DNA of 64,000 bases from Bacteroidales bacterium. Lineage in GTDB: Bacteria; Bacteroidota; Bacteroidia; Bacteroidales; UBA932. The translations under genes and the position numbers were made by a program. This document shows positions 41,278-51,407 of this stretch, piece by piece (within the stretch, counting starts at the first letter, position 1; each line of letters begins with the position of its first letter). The notes beneath the pieces are model-generated. The model ran no database searches and was not told the DNA's origin. It was given only the letters and a program-made list of their open reading frames with translations. The DNA is taken from contig JAFZUX010000007.1 of NCBI GenBank assembly GCA_017618115.1, positions 165,855 to 229,854 on the forward strand, in the 5' to 3' direction.

Positions 41278-42666
41278 ATGCACAAACCCACAAACAAAAT
41301 AGGACCTTCAGGAAAGAACCGCCACGGCGGCCTCTACTACAGAGGATTCAAGAAGTTTATCGCCCTTTTTTTCAACCACTACCTTTACAAGAAGGTTTAC
41401 TATCCAAATGTGGAGAATATACTGCCTGAGGGAAAACCTCAGATTATAATCTCCAACCATCAGAACTGTCTGGTGGATGCCATTGCGGTTATGCTGGCCT
41501 TCAGAGGGCCGGGACGCAAACCCTACTTCTGGGCAAGGGCGGATATTTTTGCAGTAAGCAAACTGATAGACAAGTACATAAGATTTTTGGGTCTGATGCC
41601 GGCCTTCAGAATGAGTCACGAGGGGGTGGATGCCGTTGGAGACAATGACTCCTCATTCCTGGAGAGCCGTGAACTTCTGGCTGACGATCAGTCTGTTATG
41701 ATATTCCCGGAGGCGGGTCACCAGGATAAGAGATTTCTTGGTCCGTTCCACGGAGGCTTCACAACTATGGCCTTCCAGGCTGCAGAGGATGCCAACTTTG
41801 AAAAGGATATCTACATTCTTCCGGTAGCCAACCACTACTCCAACTACTTTGGTATGAGGCGTGAGATGATGGTTAAGTTTGGAGAGCCAATCTCTCTGAG
41901 AGAGTACTATGATCTCTACAAGGAAAAACCGAGAACCGCAATGCGTCAGGTTAGCGAGCGTTTCTTTGGAATCATTCACTCTATGATGTTGGATATCAGA
42001 GATCTGGACAACTATGACGCAATAGATTTCTTACGCACCAACTACGGAGTTAAGTATGCTTCAATAAAGAATCTTCCTTACAAGATTTTACCGGAGAAAC
42101 TGGAGGCGGAGAAGAAACTGGTTGCAGAGTTGGCGGCGTTGGATGATAACAATAGAATGTTTTTCTACAACTCCGCAGCTCAACTTAAGAAGGGACTTGA
42201 GGATACAGGATTAAAGTTCAAAGACTTAAAGCGCAAGGTCTCAACCGCTCAGGTTTTGTTCAAAGGGTTGGCAAGCCTTATTCTGCTTCCTCTTTGGATA
42301 ATCTCCCTCTGGCCTCACGTTCTCATCTACAACATACCAAAGCCGTTTACCAAACGAATGAACGATAAGATGTTTGAGGCATCGTTCCTCTTGGGATTAA
42401 GCGTAGTTGTAACAATTCCGCTCTTCTATGTTATCTCATTCTTTGTAGTGTGGGGCGTTCTGACCATCTATATGGCGCTGATTTATTTGGCGTTACTGCC
42501 GTTCTTGGGCCTCTTCTGCTGGGAATACACGGAACTTTGGGACAGTTTTAAGCAGGATTTGAGACTGTGGAAATTTCAAAAACGGACAAAAAGTGCTATC
42601 TTGCGGGGCTTTAAGCAGACAAGTGAAACTATAGAAGACCGACTTTGGTCACTGTTCAGAATATGA
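41278..42666 (+). CDS. PlsC-type acyltransferase with C-terminal membrane domain
   Basis: A 462-aa protein; the ATG at 41278 has a strong RBS (GGGAGGAG). The acyltransferase motif is SNHQNCLVD (H61, D67; HX5D spacing) with FPEAGHQDKR as a later motif. Two or three C-terminal hydrophobic stretches (~355-440) suggest membrane anchoring. It would transfer acyl chains onto glycerol phosphate or another lipid head. It overlaps the ketosynthase by ATGA. Confidence 0.87.
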   Translation: MHKPTNKIGPSGKNRHGGLYYRGFKKFIALFFNHYLYKKVYYPNVENILPEGKPQIIISNHQNCLVDAIAVMLAFRGPGRKPYFWARADIFAVSKLIDKYIRFLGLMPAFRMSHEGVDAVGDNDSSFLESRELLADDQSVMIFPEAGHQDKRFLGPFHGGFTTMAFQAAEDANFEKDIYILPVANHYSNYFGMRREMMVKFGEPISLREYYDLYKEKPRTAMRQVSERFFGIIHSMMLDIRDLDNYDAIDFLRTNYGVKYASIKNLPYKILPEKLEAEKKLVAELAALDDNNRMFFYNSAAQLKKGLEDTGLKFKDLKRKVSTAQVLFKGLASLILLPLWIISLWPHVLIYNIPKPFTKRMNDKMFEASFLLGLSVVVTIPLFYVISFFVVWGVLTIYMALIYLALLPFLGLFCWEYTELWDSFKQDLRLWKFQKRTKSAILRGFKQTSETIEDRLWSLFRI

Positions 42667-43883
42667 AAAGAAGAGTTGTAATCACCGGAATGGGAATCTA
42701 CTCCTGCCTGGGAAAGACCCTGGAGGAGGTAAAAACCTCTCTGTATGAAGGGAAAAGCGGAATTATCTTTGACCCGGCAAGAAAGGAGATGGGATTCCTC
42801 TCCGCACTTACAGGACATGTAGATATTCCAAACCTCAAGGGAGTGCTGAGCCGCAACCAGAGAGTGTATATGCCGGAGCAGGCAATGTACGCCTACTGCG
42901 CTACTGCAGACGCACTCAAGAGTGCCAATATAGATCAGGATTATCTCGATAGTCACGAGGTAGGCCTTCTTTACGGAAACGACTCCAGTGCGGAGCCGGT
43001 TGTAACCTCTGTAGACACTATGAGAGAGAGGAAGGACACCTCCCTTATCGGAAGCGGCGGAATCTTCAAGAGCATGAACTCTACCGTTACCATGAACCTC
43101 TCCTGCATCTTCAAACTTAAGGGAATAAACCTTACGGTATCAGGCGCTTGCGCCAGCGGTTCCCACTCAATTGGGTGGGGAGCAATGCTCATTCAGAACG
43201 GCTTGCAGGATATGGTAATCTGCGGAGGAGCACAGGAGGTTAACCCGTTCTCCGTTTGCAGTTTTGACGGAATAGGCGCCTTCTCCAAGAGAGAGGCGGA
43301 GCCTGAAAAGGCCTCACGTCCGTTTGACAAGAACAGAGACGGACTTGTACCATCGGGAGGAGCAGCAACTGTAATACTGGAAGACTATGAGAGTGCAGTA
43401 AAGAGAGGCGCTCCAATCATTGCAGAGGTTTTGGGATACGGTTTCTCATCTAACGGAGACCACATCTCAGTTCCGAACGTAGACGGTCCGGCCCGTTCGC
43501 TCAAGATGGCTCTTCTGCATTCAGGCCTGAAATGCAACGAGATAAGTTACATCAACGCACACGCAACCAGCACAATGGTGGGAGACCAGAACGAGGCAAA
43601 GGCAATTTACCAGGTATTCGGAGATCAGATGCCGCCTGTAACATCCACCAAGTCACAGACCGGACACGAGATGTGGATGGCTGGGGCAAGTGAAGTAATC
43701 TACTCCATCCTTATGATGAAGAATGACTTTGTTGCAGCCAACCTCAACTTTGAAACTCCGGATGAGGATTCTGCAAAACTGAACATTCCGGCAAAGAGAA
43801 TCGAGAGAAAGTTCAACACCTTCCTCTCCAACTCCTTTGGTTTTGGAGGTACCAACTCTACGCTGGTTATCAAAGATTTATAA
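42663..43883 (+). CDS. beta-ketoacyl-ACP synthase (KAS I/II type)
   Basis: A 406-aa condensing enzyme. The C-H-H triad is intact: C163 in SGACASGSH, one His in NAHATSTMVGD and the second in TGHEMWMAGA. It resembles FabF/FabB but is placed away from the usual fab genes and beside an ACP, MMPL exporter and LolA-like gene, as in aryl-polyene and flexirubin clusters. It is coupled to the acyltransferase by ATGA and lies 13 bp before acpP-like. Confidence 0.88.
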   Translation: MKRRVVITGMGIYSCLGKTLEEVKTSLYEGKSGIIFDPARKEMGFLSALTGHVDIPNLKGVLSRNQRVYMPEQAMYAYCATADALKSANIDQDYLDSHEVGLLYGNDSSAEPVVTSVDTMRERKDTSLIGSGGIFKSMNSTVTMNLSCIFKLKGINLTVSGACASGSHSIGWGAMLIQNGLQDMVICGGAQEVNPFSVCSFDGIGAFSKREAEPEKASRPFDKNRDGLVPSGGAATVILEDYESAVKRGAPIIAEVLGYGFSSNGDHISVPNVDGPARSLKMALLHSGLKCNEISYINAHATSTMVGDQNEAKAIYQVFGDQMPPVTSTKSQTGHEMWMAGASEVIYSILMMKNDFVAANLNFETPDEDSAKLNIPAKRIERKFNTFLSNSFGFGGTNSTLVIKDL

Positions 43884-43896
43884 TAAACAGAAAGAT

Positions 43897-44145
43897 ATGA
43901 CAAAAGAAGAATTGATTGCAAAGGCAGTAGATGTACTTGCAGAAGAATTTGAAGTAGAAAAGGAAGAGATTACTCCGGATGCAGACATTAAGAAGACTCT
44001 GGATCTTGACTCTCTTTCACTTGTAGATCTCGTTGCTCTGATTGAGGAGACATTCGATATCAAGATAAAAGGTACAGACCTTGTGAAAACCACTACGTTC
44101 CAGGAGCTTTACGATTTCCTCTTTGAACGTATCCAGGCAAAATAA
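43897..44145 (+). CDS. acyl carrier protein
   Basis: An 82-aa acidic carrier with the phosphopantetheine serine S39 in LDSLSLVDL. It lies between the ketosynthase and the exporter and probably serves only this pathway. The ATG at 43897 is preferred over upstream in-frame starts inside the ketosynthase. The stop directly abuts the exporter start. Confidence 0.92.
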   Translation: MTKEELIAKAVDVLAEEFEVEKEEITPDADIKKTLDLDSLSLVDLVALIEETFDIKIKGTDLVKTTTFQELYDFLFERIQAK

Positions 44146-46638
44146 ATGACAAAAATTGCATTGGCCGCATACCGTTTCTTTCAAAAGAGACGTGCGGTCT
44201 TTTATCTGCTCCTTATAGGAAGTTTCGTTCTGCTGGCCCTACTTGCCAGCAGAATGTATTATGAGGAGGATATCTCAAAACTTCTGCCCCAGACGGAAGA
44301 GAACAAAGGGGCCCGTTTTGCGTTTGACCGCCTCAAGGTAAAAGACAAAATTTTTCTGGAATTCAGACTCTCTTCCAATGAGCAAATGGATGATTATGAG
44401 AGAGTTGGAACCATCATGGCGGCTTGTGGCTCTTTTTGTGATTCCCTTCTTTCTCACGATGGTGAAAAGGACATTGAGGGTATCTTTAAAAATGTAGACT
44501 CGGAGCTTTTACCTGCTGCCGCATCTCTCATTTTAGACAACGCCCCTCTCTTTTTAGACAGCACTTTTTATTCTAAGGTGGGATCTTTGCTGGGCGCACA
44601 ATCTGTAGATTCTCTTATGGCATCTAACGTCTCCCTTTTGGAGAATGATGCAACGGGGCTCTACTATGACATTGTATGCAAAGATCCGCTTGCCTTCAGA
44701 AACTTAATGATTGGAGAGGCACTCTCTTTAAAGGATAGCTCAGATAACGGCCTCTCTATGAGCGCCTCCAACAGTTTCTATCTCTTTACAAAAGACGGAG
44801 AGATGGCCTTTGCTTTTCTCACTCCTTCATTTAAGGCAATGGACAGCAAGGCGGGAACCCGTCTTGTAAATAAGATAAACGCAGAGATAAAAAGATTTGA
44901 AACGCTCCATCCGGATGTTGAGATTTTGTACTATGGCGCTCCCGTGCAGAGTGTATACAATGCAAAACGCATTAAGAAAGATTTGATATACACCGTCTCC
45001 TGTGCGCTGATTATCATACTCTTAATCATAGGTTTCTGCTTCAGGACTAAAGACACCGTACTCTATCTTCTGCTTCCGCTTCTATACGGAGTTGTCTTTG
45101 CAATTGCAATAGTCTATCTGATTCAGGGACAGATGTCTTTCATTGCACTCGGCATTGGATGTATAGTTGTTGGAGTGGCTCTCAGTTACTGTATCCACAT
45201 AATAACGCACCATAAATATATTGCTGATGTAGAGCGCGTTATAAGGGAGCAGGCAAAGCCGGTAACGCTGGGCTGCATAACAACGGTTGGCTCTCTGCTT
45301 GGTCTTATCTTTACCCGCTCTTCACTGCTGAGGGATTTTGGAATTACCGCCTCTTTGGTAATGATTGGAACCACGCTGTTTGCACTCTTCTTCCTGCCTC
45401 AGTTCTTCAGCGGAAAGCCGTCAAAGAAAAACGAGCAGGCCTTTGCAACTATTGAGAAGATAACAACTTACCCGTACTGGAAAAAAGGCTGGCTGGTTCT
45501 GCTTGCAGTAATACTTTTTGTTGCTAGCGCAATTTACACCAAGGGACGCGCTCACTTTGACGAGGATCTTCACCATATAGGTTACTTTGAACCGAGGGTA
45601 ATGCTGGCAGATTCCCTCTACCGTGCGAAGATAGACGGCGGCTGCAGAACCCGCTATTTTGCAGCCTTTTCCAAGGATTTGGATTCCGCTCTTATGCTCA
45701 ATTCTCTTCTGAATGAAGAGTGCAAAAAACTAAAGAGCGAGGGAAAGATATCCTCTTTTACCAACCTCTCATCTCTGCTTGTTGCAGGGAGTGAGCAGAG
45801 GGCAAGAATTGAGCGTTGGAATAATTACTTTACTCCTGAAAGGAAGAACTCTCTTGTTAGAACAACAAGGATTGCAGCGGAGAAGAACGGTCTAGATCCT
45901 GAGATGTTTGAGCCGTTCTATGAGGCTCTGGATAAGGAGTATACGCCGGTAGATATCTGCCGTTCGGATGTTATACCGGAGGAGATAATGTGCAACTTTA
46001 TTGAGCAGAGAGAGGACGGAACCTACCTTGTCTTTACCAACGTCAAGACGGCGGATATGGAAACATTGGAGGAGGTCTCTTCTCTTCTGGCTTCAAAAGC
46101 GGAACTCAAAGAGGGGCTCTTGGTTGTAGATCCGTTCTTCTATACAACTGATATGCTGGCTATTATGAATCACGATTTTAACACCGTGCTGATAATATCC
46201 TCACTCTTTGTGCTGCTGATTCTTCTTATTGCCTTCAGAAATATTCTCCACGCAATAATAGCCTTCCTCCCTATGTTTATGAGCTGGTATATTGTGCTTG
46301 GAGTTATGGCGGTTTTGAACATTGAGTTCAACCTAATAAACATTGTAATCTCCACCTTCATCTTTGGTATGGGCGTGGATTACAGCATCTTTGTGATGGA
46401 CGGCCTCATTAGAGGAGAGGGCGGCGGAGAACTTATCCGTTACCACCGCACCGCAATTTTCTTCTCTGCCGTAATGCTCATTCTTGCAATCGGTTCCCTG
46501 ATGTTTGCCCATCATCCGGCAATCCACTCCATAGGATTCTCAACTCTTATTGGAATGGCTTCTACAATTTTGATTACCTTTACCCTCCAGCCATATCTTT
46601 TCTACAAACTGCAAAGATTTAAGGCCAGGAAACAATAG
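44146..46638 (+). CDS. MMPL/RND-family lipid exporter
   Basis: An 830-aa inner-membrane protein with an N-terminal helix, a large periplasmic loop, five spans (~265-420), a second periplasmic loop and five more spans (~675-820). The proton-relay region GMGVDYSIFVMDG matches COG4258 'predicted exporter'. MMPL proteins move lipids or polyketides outward. It starts on the base after the ACP stop and ends 1 bp before the FAD gene. Confidence 0.88.
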   Translation: MTKIALAAYRFFQKRRAVFYLLLIGSFVLLALLASRMYYEEDISKLLPQTEENKGARFAFDRLKVKDKIFLEFRLSSNEQMDDYERVGTIMAACGSFCDSLLSHDGEKDIEGIFKNVDSELLPAAASLILDNAPLFLDSTFYSKVGSLLGAQSVDSLMASNVSLLENDATGLYYDIVCKDPLAFRNLMIGEALSLKDSSDNGLSMSASNSFYLFTKDGEMAFAFLTPSFKAMDSKAGTRLVNKINAEIKRFETLHPDVEILYYGAPVQSVYNAKRIKKDLIYTVSCALIIILLIIGFCFRTKDTVLYLLLPLLYGVVFAIAIVYLIQGQMSFIALGIGCIVVGVALSYCIHIITHHKYIADVERVIREQAKPVTLGCITTVGSLLGLIFTRSSLLRDFGITASLVMIGTTLFALFFLPQFFSGKPSKKNEQAFATIEKITTYPYWKKGWLVLLAVILFVASAIYTKGRAHFDEDLHHIGYFEPRVMLADSLYRAKIDGGCRTRYFAAFSKDLDSALMLNSLLNEECKKLKSEGKISSFTNLSSLLVAGSEQRARIERWNNYFTPERKNSLVRTTRIAAEKNGLDPEMFEPFYEALDKEYTPVDICRSDVIPEEIMCNFIEQREDGTYLVFTNVKTADMETLEEVSSLLASKAELKEGLLVVDPFFYTTDMLAIMNHDFNTVLIISSLFVLLILLIAFRNILHAIIAFLPMFMSWYIVLGVMAVLNIEFNLINIVISTFIFGMGVDYSIFVMDGLIRGEGGGELIRYHRTAIFFSAVMLILAIGSLMFAHHPAIHSIGFSTLIGMASTILITFTLQPYLFYKLQRFKARKQ

Positions 46639-46639
46639 T

Positions 46640-48139
46640 ATGCAAAAGTTTGATGCTCTGATAATAGGAAGCGGTATAGGAGGCTTGGAGTGTGCTTACA
46701 TTCTGGCCAAAAGGGGTATGAGGGTCTGCGTTGTGGAGAAGAACCCCGCCTTGGGCGGATGCCTTCAGAGTTTCAAACGCGGAGAGGATGAGTTTGATAC
46801 CGGTTTCCATTATGTTGGAGCGCTTGGAAAAGGGGAGATCCTGGAGCGCCTCTTTTCTTACTTTGGCCTTATGGAACTCCCTTGGCATCAACTGGATAGA
46901 GAGGGCTTTGACGAGGTGTTCCTTAAAGACAAAAGCTACCTTCTTTCCAACGGCCATACCGCCTTTGCAGAGAGACTCTCCTCTTATTTTCCCGATAGGT
47001 CAAATGAGATAAAGCGTTACTCCGCCTTTTTGAAAGAGGTGGGCGCCAAGATAACCGATCCTGTTTTAAAGGAGGGAAACGGTCTCTCTTCCGTTAACGA
47101 ACTATTCAGCCGCAACGCCTATAACTTCCTTAGGGAGAGCGTTGGAGAGGGGACGGCTTTGGATGTAATAAGCGGAACTTCTCTTAAGTTGGAACTTAAC
47201 CGTCCAACCCTTCCGCTCTATACATTTGCTCAGATTAACAACTCCTTTGTTCAGAGTGCCTGGAGGCTGAGGGGCAGAGGTTCTATGATAACGGATACCC
47301 TTGCAAAATCTATCGAGAAGATGGGTGGCGTTATAATGAAGGGGTGGCAAGCAGTTGAAATAAAGGAAGATGGAGGCGTCTGCTCCTTTGTTGAAGTTTG
47401 CAGGTTAAACACAAACGAGAGGCTTTTTGCAGATTACATTATTTCTGACCTTACTCCTCAGACCACTCTTAAACTGCTTAAGGAGAGCGGCTCCGTAAGA
47501 AAGATTTTCCGCCGCAGAATAAATAATCTGGAGCAGACATACGGCTTCTTTACCCTTAACCTGCGCCTTAAGAAAGAGAGGGTTCCTTATGTAAACCGTA
47601 ACCGCTATTACTATACTCCGGAACTTAATTCCGTGTGGGATGTTAAGGATGAGAGTGCAAAGGGGAGGGTTTGCGGACTTCTTATCACTCAGCAGGTTCC
47701 AAATGAGGGGGAGAAGTTTGCAACCTATATGGACATTCTTACTCCTATGAGTTACGCTGAGGTTGAAAAGTGGGGGGATAGTTGTGTGGGCCATCGAGGA
47801 GAAGAGTATAAAGAGTTTAAAGAGAGAAAGGCGGAGGAGTGCCTGAGGTTGGCGGAGAGGATTATTCCGCACCTTAGGGAGAGCGTAGAGAGGTGTTACA
47901 CAAGCACTCCGCTTACCTATCGGGATTACATAGGGGCTCCGGAGGGGACGGCATACGGCATAAGAAAAGATTGCAACAGCATAGAAAAAACACTTTTGGC
48001 GCCAAAGAGCCCATTGAAAAACCTCTTTTTTACGGGACAAAATCTTAACTTGCACGGGATTTTGGGAACGAGCCTCACGTCTCTTCTGACATGCTCCCAG
48101 ATATTGGGCAGGGAGAGTGTGGTAAGGTTCTTGAAGTAA
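46640..48139 (+). CDS. FAD/NAD(P)-dependent oxidoreductase (phytoene desaturase/RetSat-like)
   Basis: A 499-aa flavoprotein. The dinucleotide fold IIGSGIGGLECAYILAKRG is at the N-terminus, followed by VVEKNPALGG; FDTGFHYVG and a C-terminal FFTGQNLNLHGILG match the CrtI/retinol saturase group. It could introduce or remove double bonds in an acyl or polyene chain. It is embedded in the ketosynthase/exporter run, 1 bp after the exporter. Confidence 0.88.
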   Translation: MQKFDALIIGSGIGGLECAYILAKRGMRVCVVEKNPALGGCLQSFKRGEDEFDTGFHYVGALGKGEILERLFSYFGLMELPWHQLDREGFDEVFLKDKSYLLSNGHTAFAERLSSYFPDRSNEIKRYSAFLKEVGAKITDPVLKEGNGLSSVNELFSRNAYNFLRESVGEGTALDVISGTSLKLELNRPTLPLYTFAQINNSFVQSAWRLRGRGSMITDTLAKSIEKMGGVIMKGWQAVEIKEDGGVCSFVEVCRLNTNERLFADYIISDLTPQTTLKLLKESGSVRKIFRRRINNLEQTYGFFTLNLRLKKERVPYVNRNRYYYTPELNSVWDVKDESAKGRVCGLLITQQVPNEGEKFATYMDILTPMSYAEVEKWGDSCVGHRGEEYKEFKERKAEECLRLAERIIPHLRESVERCYTSTPLTYRDYIGAPEGTAYGIRKDCNSIEKTLLAPKSPLKNLFFTGQNLNLHGILGTSLTSLLTCSQILGRESVVRFLK

Positions 48140-48157
48140 CATTTGACGTTGATTAAA

Positions 48158-48778
48158 ATGAAGATGAAAAAGATATTGATGACGGTTGCGGGAATTCTTT
48201 TTTCCGTTCTCTGCTTTGCTCAGACAAAGGAGCAGGCTCTTGCTGCGGTTTTGAAGGCAAACGCCTCATACTCAACGGTTATTTCTCCGTTCAAACAGAC
48301 CAAGACGCTTAAGGGACTTAAGAAAGATGACGTTAGAGAGGGCACTCTGTACTTCTCTCCAAAGACCTCGCAGCTTAATATGCAGTACAGTAAACCTGCG
48401 GGAAATCAACTGCTTATCAACGGTGACAAACTGGTTGTCATTAACGGCAGCACCCGTACTGTTTACAACGCCAAGACCAACCAGATGATGAAGACTCTGA
48501 AGGGAACGCTGCTCAGCTGTGTGGCGGGAAAGGTTGAGGAGGCTGCTACGCTGAACAAGGCCACCATAGAGTATAAGGACTCAGACAAATACTATGTCTT
48601 TGTGCTGACCGTGGAGAAGCCGGTTCTGGGAGGACTTAATAACGTGGAACTCTCTTACAGCAAGAAGGACGGCTCTCTCTGCATTATGAAACTTACGGAC
48701 AAGAACTCCGTTACCGTTTATGATACTCCGGTAAAAGAGTTTAACAAACCTCTGGATGAGGGTATATTTAATAACTGA
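48158..48778 (+). CDS. LolA-like outer-membrane lipoprotein carrier
   Basis: A 206-aa periplasmic protein with a signal peptide ending near LCFAQ; the start ATG at 48158 is chosen over a TTG 15 bases upstream. The LolA-like beta sheet has FKQTKTLKGL, GTLYFSPKTSQLNMQYS, and NQLLINGDKLVVI. In aryl-polyene and flexirubin clusters a LolA-like protein accompanies the MMPL exporter and carries the lipid product to the outer membrane. It precedes the DUF5686 gene by 2 bp. Confidence 0.85.
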   Translation: MKMKKILMTVAGILFSVLCFAQTKEQALAAVLKANASYSTVISPFKQTKTLKGLKKDDVREGTLYFSPKTSQLNMQYSKPAGNQLLINGDKLVVINGSTRTVYNAKTNQMMKTLKGTLLSCVAGKVEEAATLNKATIEYKDSDKYYVFVLTVEKPVLGGLNNVELSYSKKDGSLCIMKLTDKNSVTVYDTPVKEFNKPLDEGIFNN

Positions 48779-48780
48779 TT

Positions 48781-51369
48781 TTGAGAAAGTTACTATACAT
48801 ACTGATTTTAACGGCCATCTCCTCTTCTCTGCTTGCTCAGAGCACAAAGATTAAGGGAAGGGTTACTGATGCGGAGACGGGTGAGGGACTCCCTTTTGCA
48901 AGCGTTTACTTCCCTGGCACCACCATTGGAGTCTCTACGGATTTGGACGGTTACTACACCCTGGAGACCAGAGATTTAACTGTGGAACTTCTGAAGGTGG
49001 AGATGATGGGTTATGATTTCTCTGAAAAGAAAATCAAGCCGGGGGTTTTTAATCAGGTGGATTTTGTTCTGAGGGCTCAGACCAACGTTCTGGATAAGAT
49101 TGTTGTTAAACCGGATTACCGTTACATCCGCTGGATTCTCTCCAACATAGATAACGCTAAAAAAATGAACAATCCGGAGGAGAGAGACCGCTACCAGTGC
49201 CGCCTATACACCAAGATGGAACTGGACCTTGTGAATGCTGACAAGCAGATACGTAACAAGCTGCTGCGCCGCAACTTTGGCTTTGTGTTCGAGTATATGG
49301 ACACCTCCGTTATTTCCGGTCAGCCGTACCTCCCTATAATGATTTCCGAGAACAACTCAATGTTCTACCGTCAGAAGGAGCCATCTTCTACAAAGGAGGT
49401 TATTGAGGCTACGAGAATATCCGGAGTGAAGGATGAGGCAACCGTTGCCCAGTTTACCGGTAACATGCACATTCGCACCAACTTCTATGATGACTTCATC
49501 AACCTTTTCAACGTGCAGATTCCATCTCCTGTACGCGGTCCTAACGTTTATTATGATTACTTCCTTATAGACAGTTTGCACATAAACGGAAGAAAGACTT
49601 ACCATATCCGTTTCCATCCTTCAAAGATGGTCTCCTCTCCAACTTTTGACGGTGAGATGAGGATAGATTCCGCAGACTGGGCAGTTAGGGAGATTCACGT
49701 TAAACTTAAGAAGGGATCCAATGTAAACTGGATTAGAGACCTTGTGCTGGATTCTGAGTATCAGTTGGTTGGCGGAAGGGGCTCTTACAAGGGCAAAGAC
49801 TCTCTGTGGTTCTTTAAGCAGGACAAGATGTATGCGGATTTCTCTGTTACAATGAGAGATTCTTCCAAGCTTATGTCCTTCCTTGGAAGAAGACAGTGTG
49901 ACTATCTGGATCCTTACTTTAACAAACAGATGCCGGAGAGTGTCTCTCATCTTCTGACAAGCGTTACAACGGCAACAAGCAATCCGCTGATTGATGATGA
50001 AAACTACTGGCAGCACAACCGTCCGTTCCCGCTCAGCAAGAAGGAGAGCAACATCTACAAGATGGTGGATTCCATTAAGAACGTTCCGCTTTACCGCAAC
50101 CTCTACACCATTGTAAATACCTTTGTTAACGGCTATTACAACTTCAAATATTTTGGAGTCGGACCATACTTCAAACTCTTCAGTTTCAACAATCTTGAGG
50201 GTGCACGCTTCCAGTTTGGAGGGCGTACTACGGAGGATTTCAGCAAGAAGTTAAGACTCTCCGGCCATATTGCATACGGTACCAAAGATCATGATTTCAA
50301 GGGCAAGATTATGGCCGAGTATATGTTTAACAATACTCCTACCAGAAAGTTGATTGTAAGTGCCAGCAGAGATGTGCTTCAGATGGGAAGAGGTGCCGGT
50401 GCACTTACTGAGGCAAACATTATGTCTTCATTGCTCAACAAGGGTAACAGTGAGAGAATCAGTCCGGTAAATGAATATACTCTGGGTTACATTCATGAGT
50501 GGAACCAGGGCTTCAACAACAGCATCTCCATGGAGGGACGCCGCGTTTACTCCAACCGTTACGTTCCTATGTACACTCCGGACAGCGTTCACGTAACCAG
50601 CGTTGCTTCCAACCAGTTACACTACACGGCCCGCTTCTCCTGGGATGAGACTGTAACCAGAGGAACCTTTGACAAACTCTATGTACTTACCCATTATCCG
50701 GTAATTACGCTGGATTTGATTTACGGCGTTAAGGGATTGGCGGATAATGACTTTGGTTACTTCAGAGTAGAATCCACCCTGGATTACAAACTGCAGCTTC
50801 CGCCGGTGGGAACATCCAAGTTCCAGTTTACTGCCGGAAAGATTATAGGCAAGGTTCCATATCCGCTCCTCAAACTCCACGAGGGTAACGGAACATACTT
50901 TTTGGACAAGACCTCCTTTGCCTGCATGGACTTCTACGAGTTTGCTTCAGACACCTGGACCACACTCTTTTACGAGCACAACTTCAAAGGATTCTTCCTG
51001 GGTAAAATTCCTCTTATGAAGAAACTTCAGTGGAGAGAGGTCTTCACTCTCAAGGCGGGATACGGTACGCTTTCTAAGCGGAACAACGGTATAACGGACG
51101 GTAAGATAGGCAATCCGGGCAGCACCATTCCGGGCACGGGACCGGGCGCTCTCTATGAAGGGATGAATGCAGTTATGCTCTTCCCGGAGGGTATGAGTTC
51201 ACTGAGAAAACCTTACGTGGAGATGGGAGTTGGTGTTACCAACATCTTCAGAGTCTTCAGAGTAGACTGCTTCTGGAGAATGACTCACCGCACCAAAGTG
51301 GTTAACGGCAAGACGGTTAAAGCAAAGCACCGCGCTGCAATAAACTTTGGTTTTGAGTGGAGCTTCTAA
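48781..51369 (+). CDS. DUF5686 / carboxypeptidase-regulatory-like outer-membrane protein
   Basis: An 862-aa protein read from TTG, the only start near a signal peptide (MRKLLYILILTAISSSLLAQ). Residues ~23-95 are a CarboxypepD_reg-like beta sandwich (KGRVTDAETGEGLPFASV), followed by the DUF5686 core and a large barrel ending in phenylalanine. Its large barrel points to the outer membrane. It may receive or expose the product of the preceding run; this is inference. TTG use is rare in this window. Confidence 0.82.
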   Translation: MRKLLYILILTAISSSLLAQSTKIKGRVTDAETGEGLPFASVYFPGTTIGVSTDLDGYYTLETRDLTVELLKVEMMGYDFSEKKIKPGVFNQVDFVLRAQTNVLDKIVVKPDYRYIRWILSNIDNAKKMNNPEERDRYQCRLYTKMELDLVNADKQIRNKLLRRNFGFVFEYMDTSVISGQPYLPIMISENNSMFYRQKEPSSTKEVIEATRISGVKDEATVAQFTGNMHIRTNFYDDFINLFNVQIPSPVRGPNVYYDYFLIDSLHINGRKTYHIRFHPSKMVSSPTFDGEMRIDSADWAVREIHVKLKKGSNVNWIRDLVLDSEYQLVGGRGSYKGKDSLWFFKQDKMYADFSVTMRDSSKLMSFLGRRQCDYLDPYFNKQMPESVSHLLTSVTTATSNPLIDDENYWQHNRPFPLSKKESNIYKMVDSIKNVPLYRNLYTIVNTFVNGYYNFKYFGVGPYFKLFSFNNLEGARFQFGGRTTEDFSKKLRLSGHIAYGTKDHDFKGKIMAEYMFNNTPTRKLIVSASRDVLQMGRGAGALTEANIMSSLLNKGNSERISPVNEYTLGYIHEWNQGFNNSISMEGRRVYSNRYVPMYTPDSVHVTSVASNQLHYTARFSWDETVTRGTFDKLYVLTHYPVITLDLIYGVKGLADNDFGYFRVESTLDYKLQLPPVGTSKFQFTAGKIIGKVPYPLLKLHEGNGTYFLDKTSFACMDFYEFASDTWTTLFYEHNFKGFFLGKIPLMKKLQWREVFTLKAGYGTLSKRNNGITDGKIGNPGSTIPGTGPGALYEGMNAVMLFPEGMSSLRKPYVEMGVGVTNIFRVFRVDCFWRMTHRTKVVNGKTVKAKHRAAINFGFEWSF

Positions 51370-51407
51370 TCGGGATAAAAGAGAAATTATCATAACAACA
51401 TACAAGT

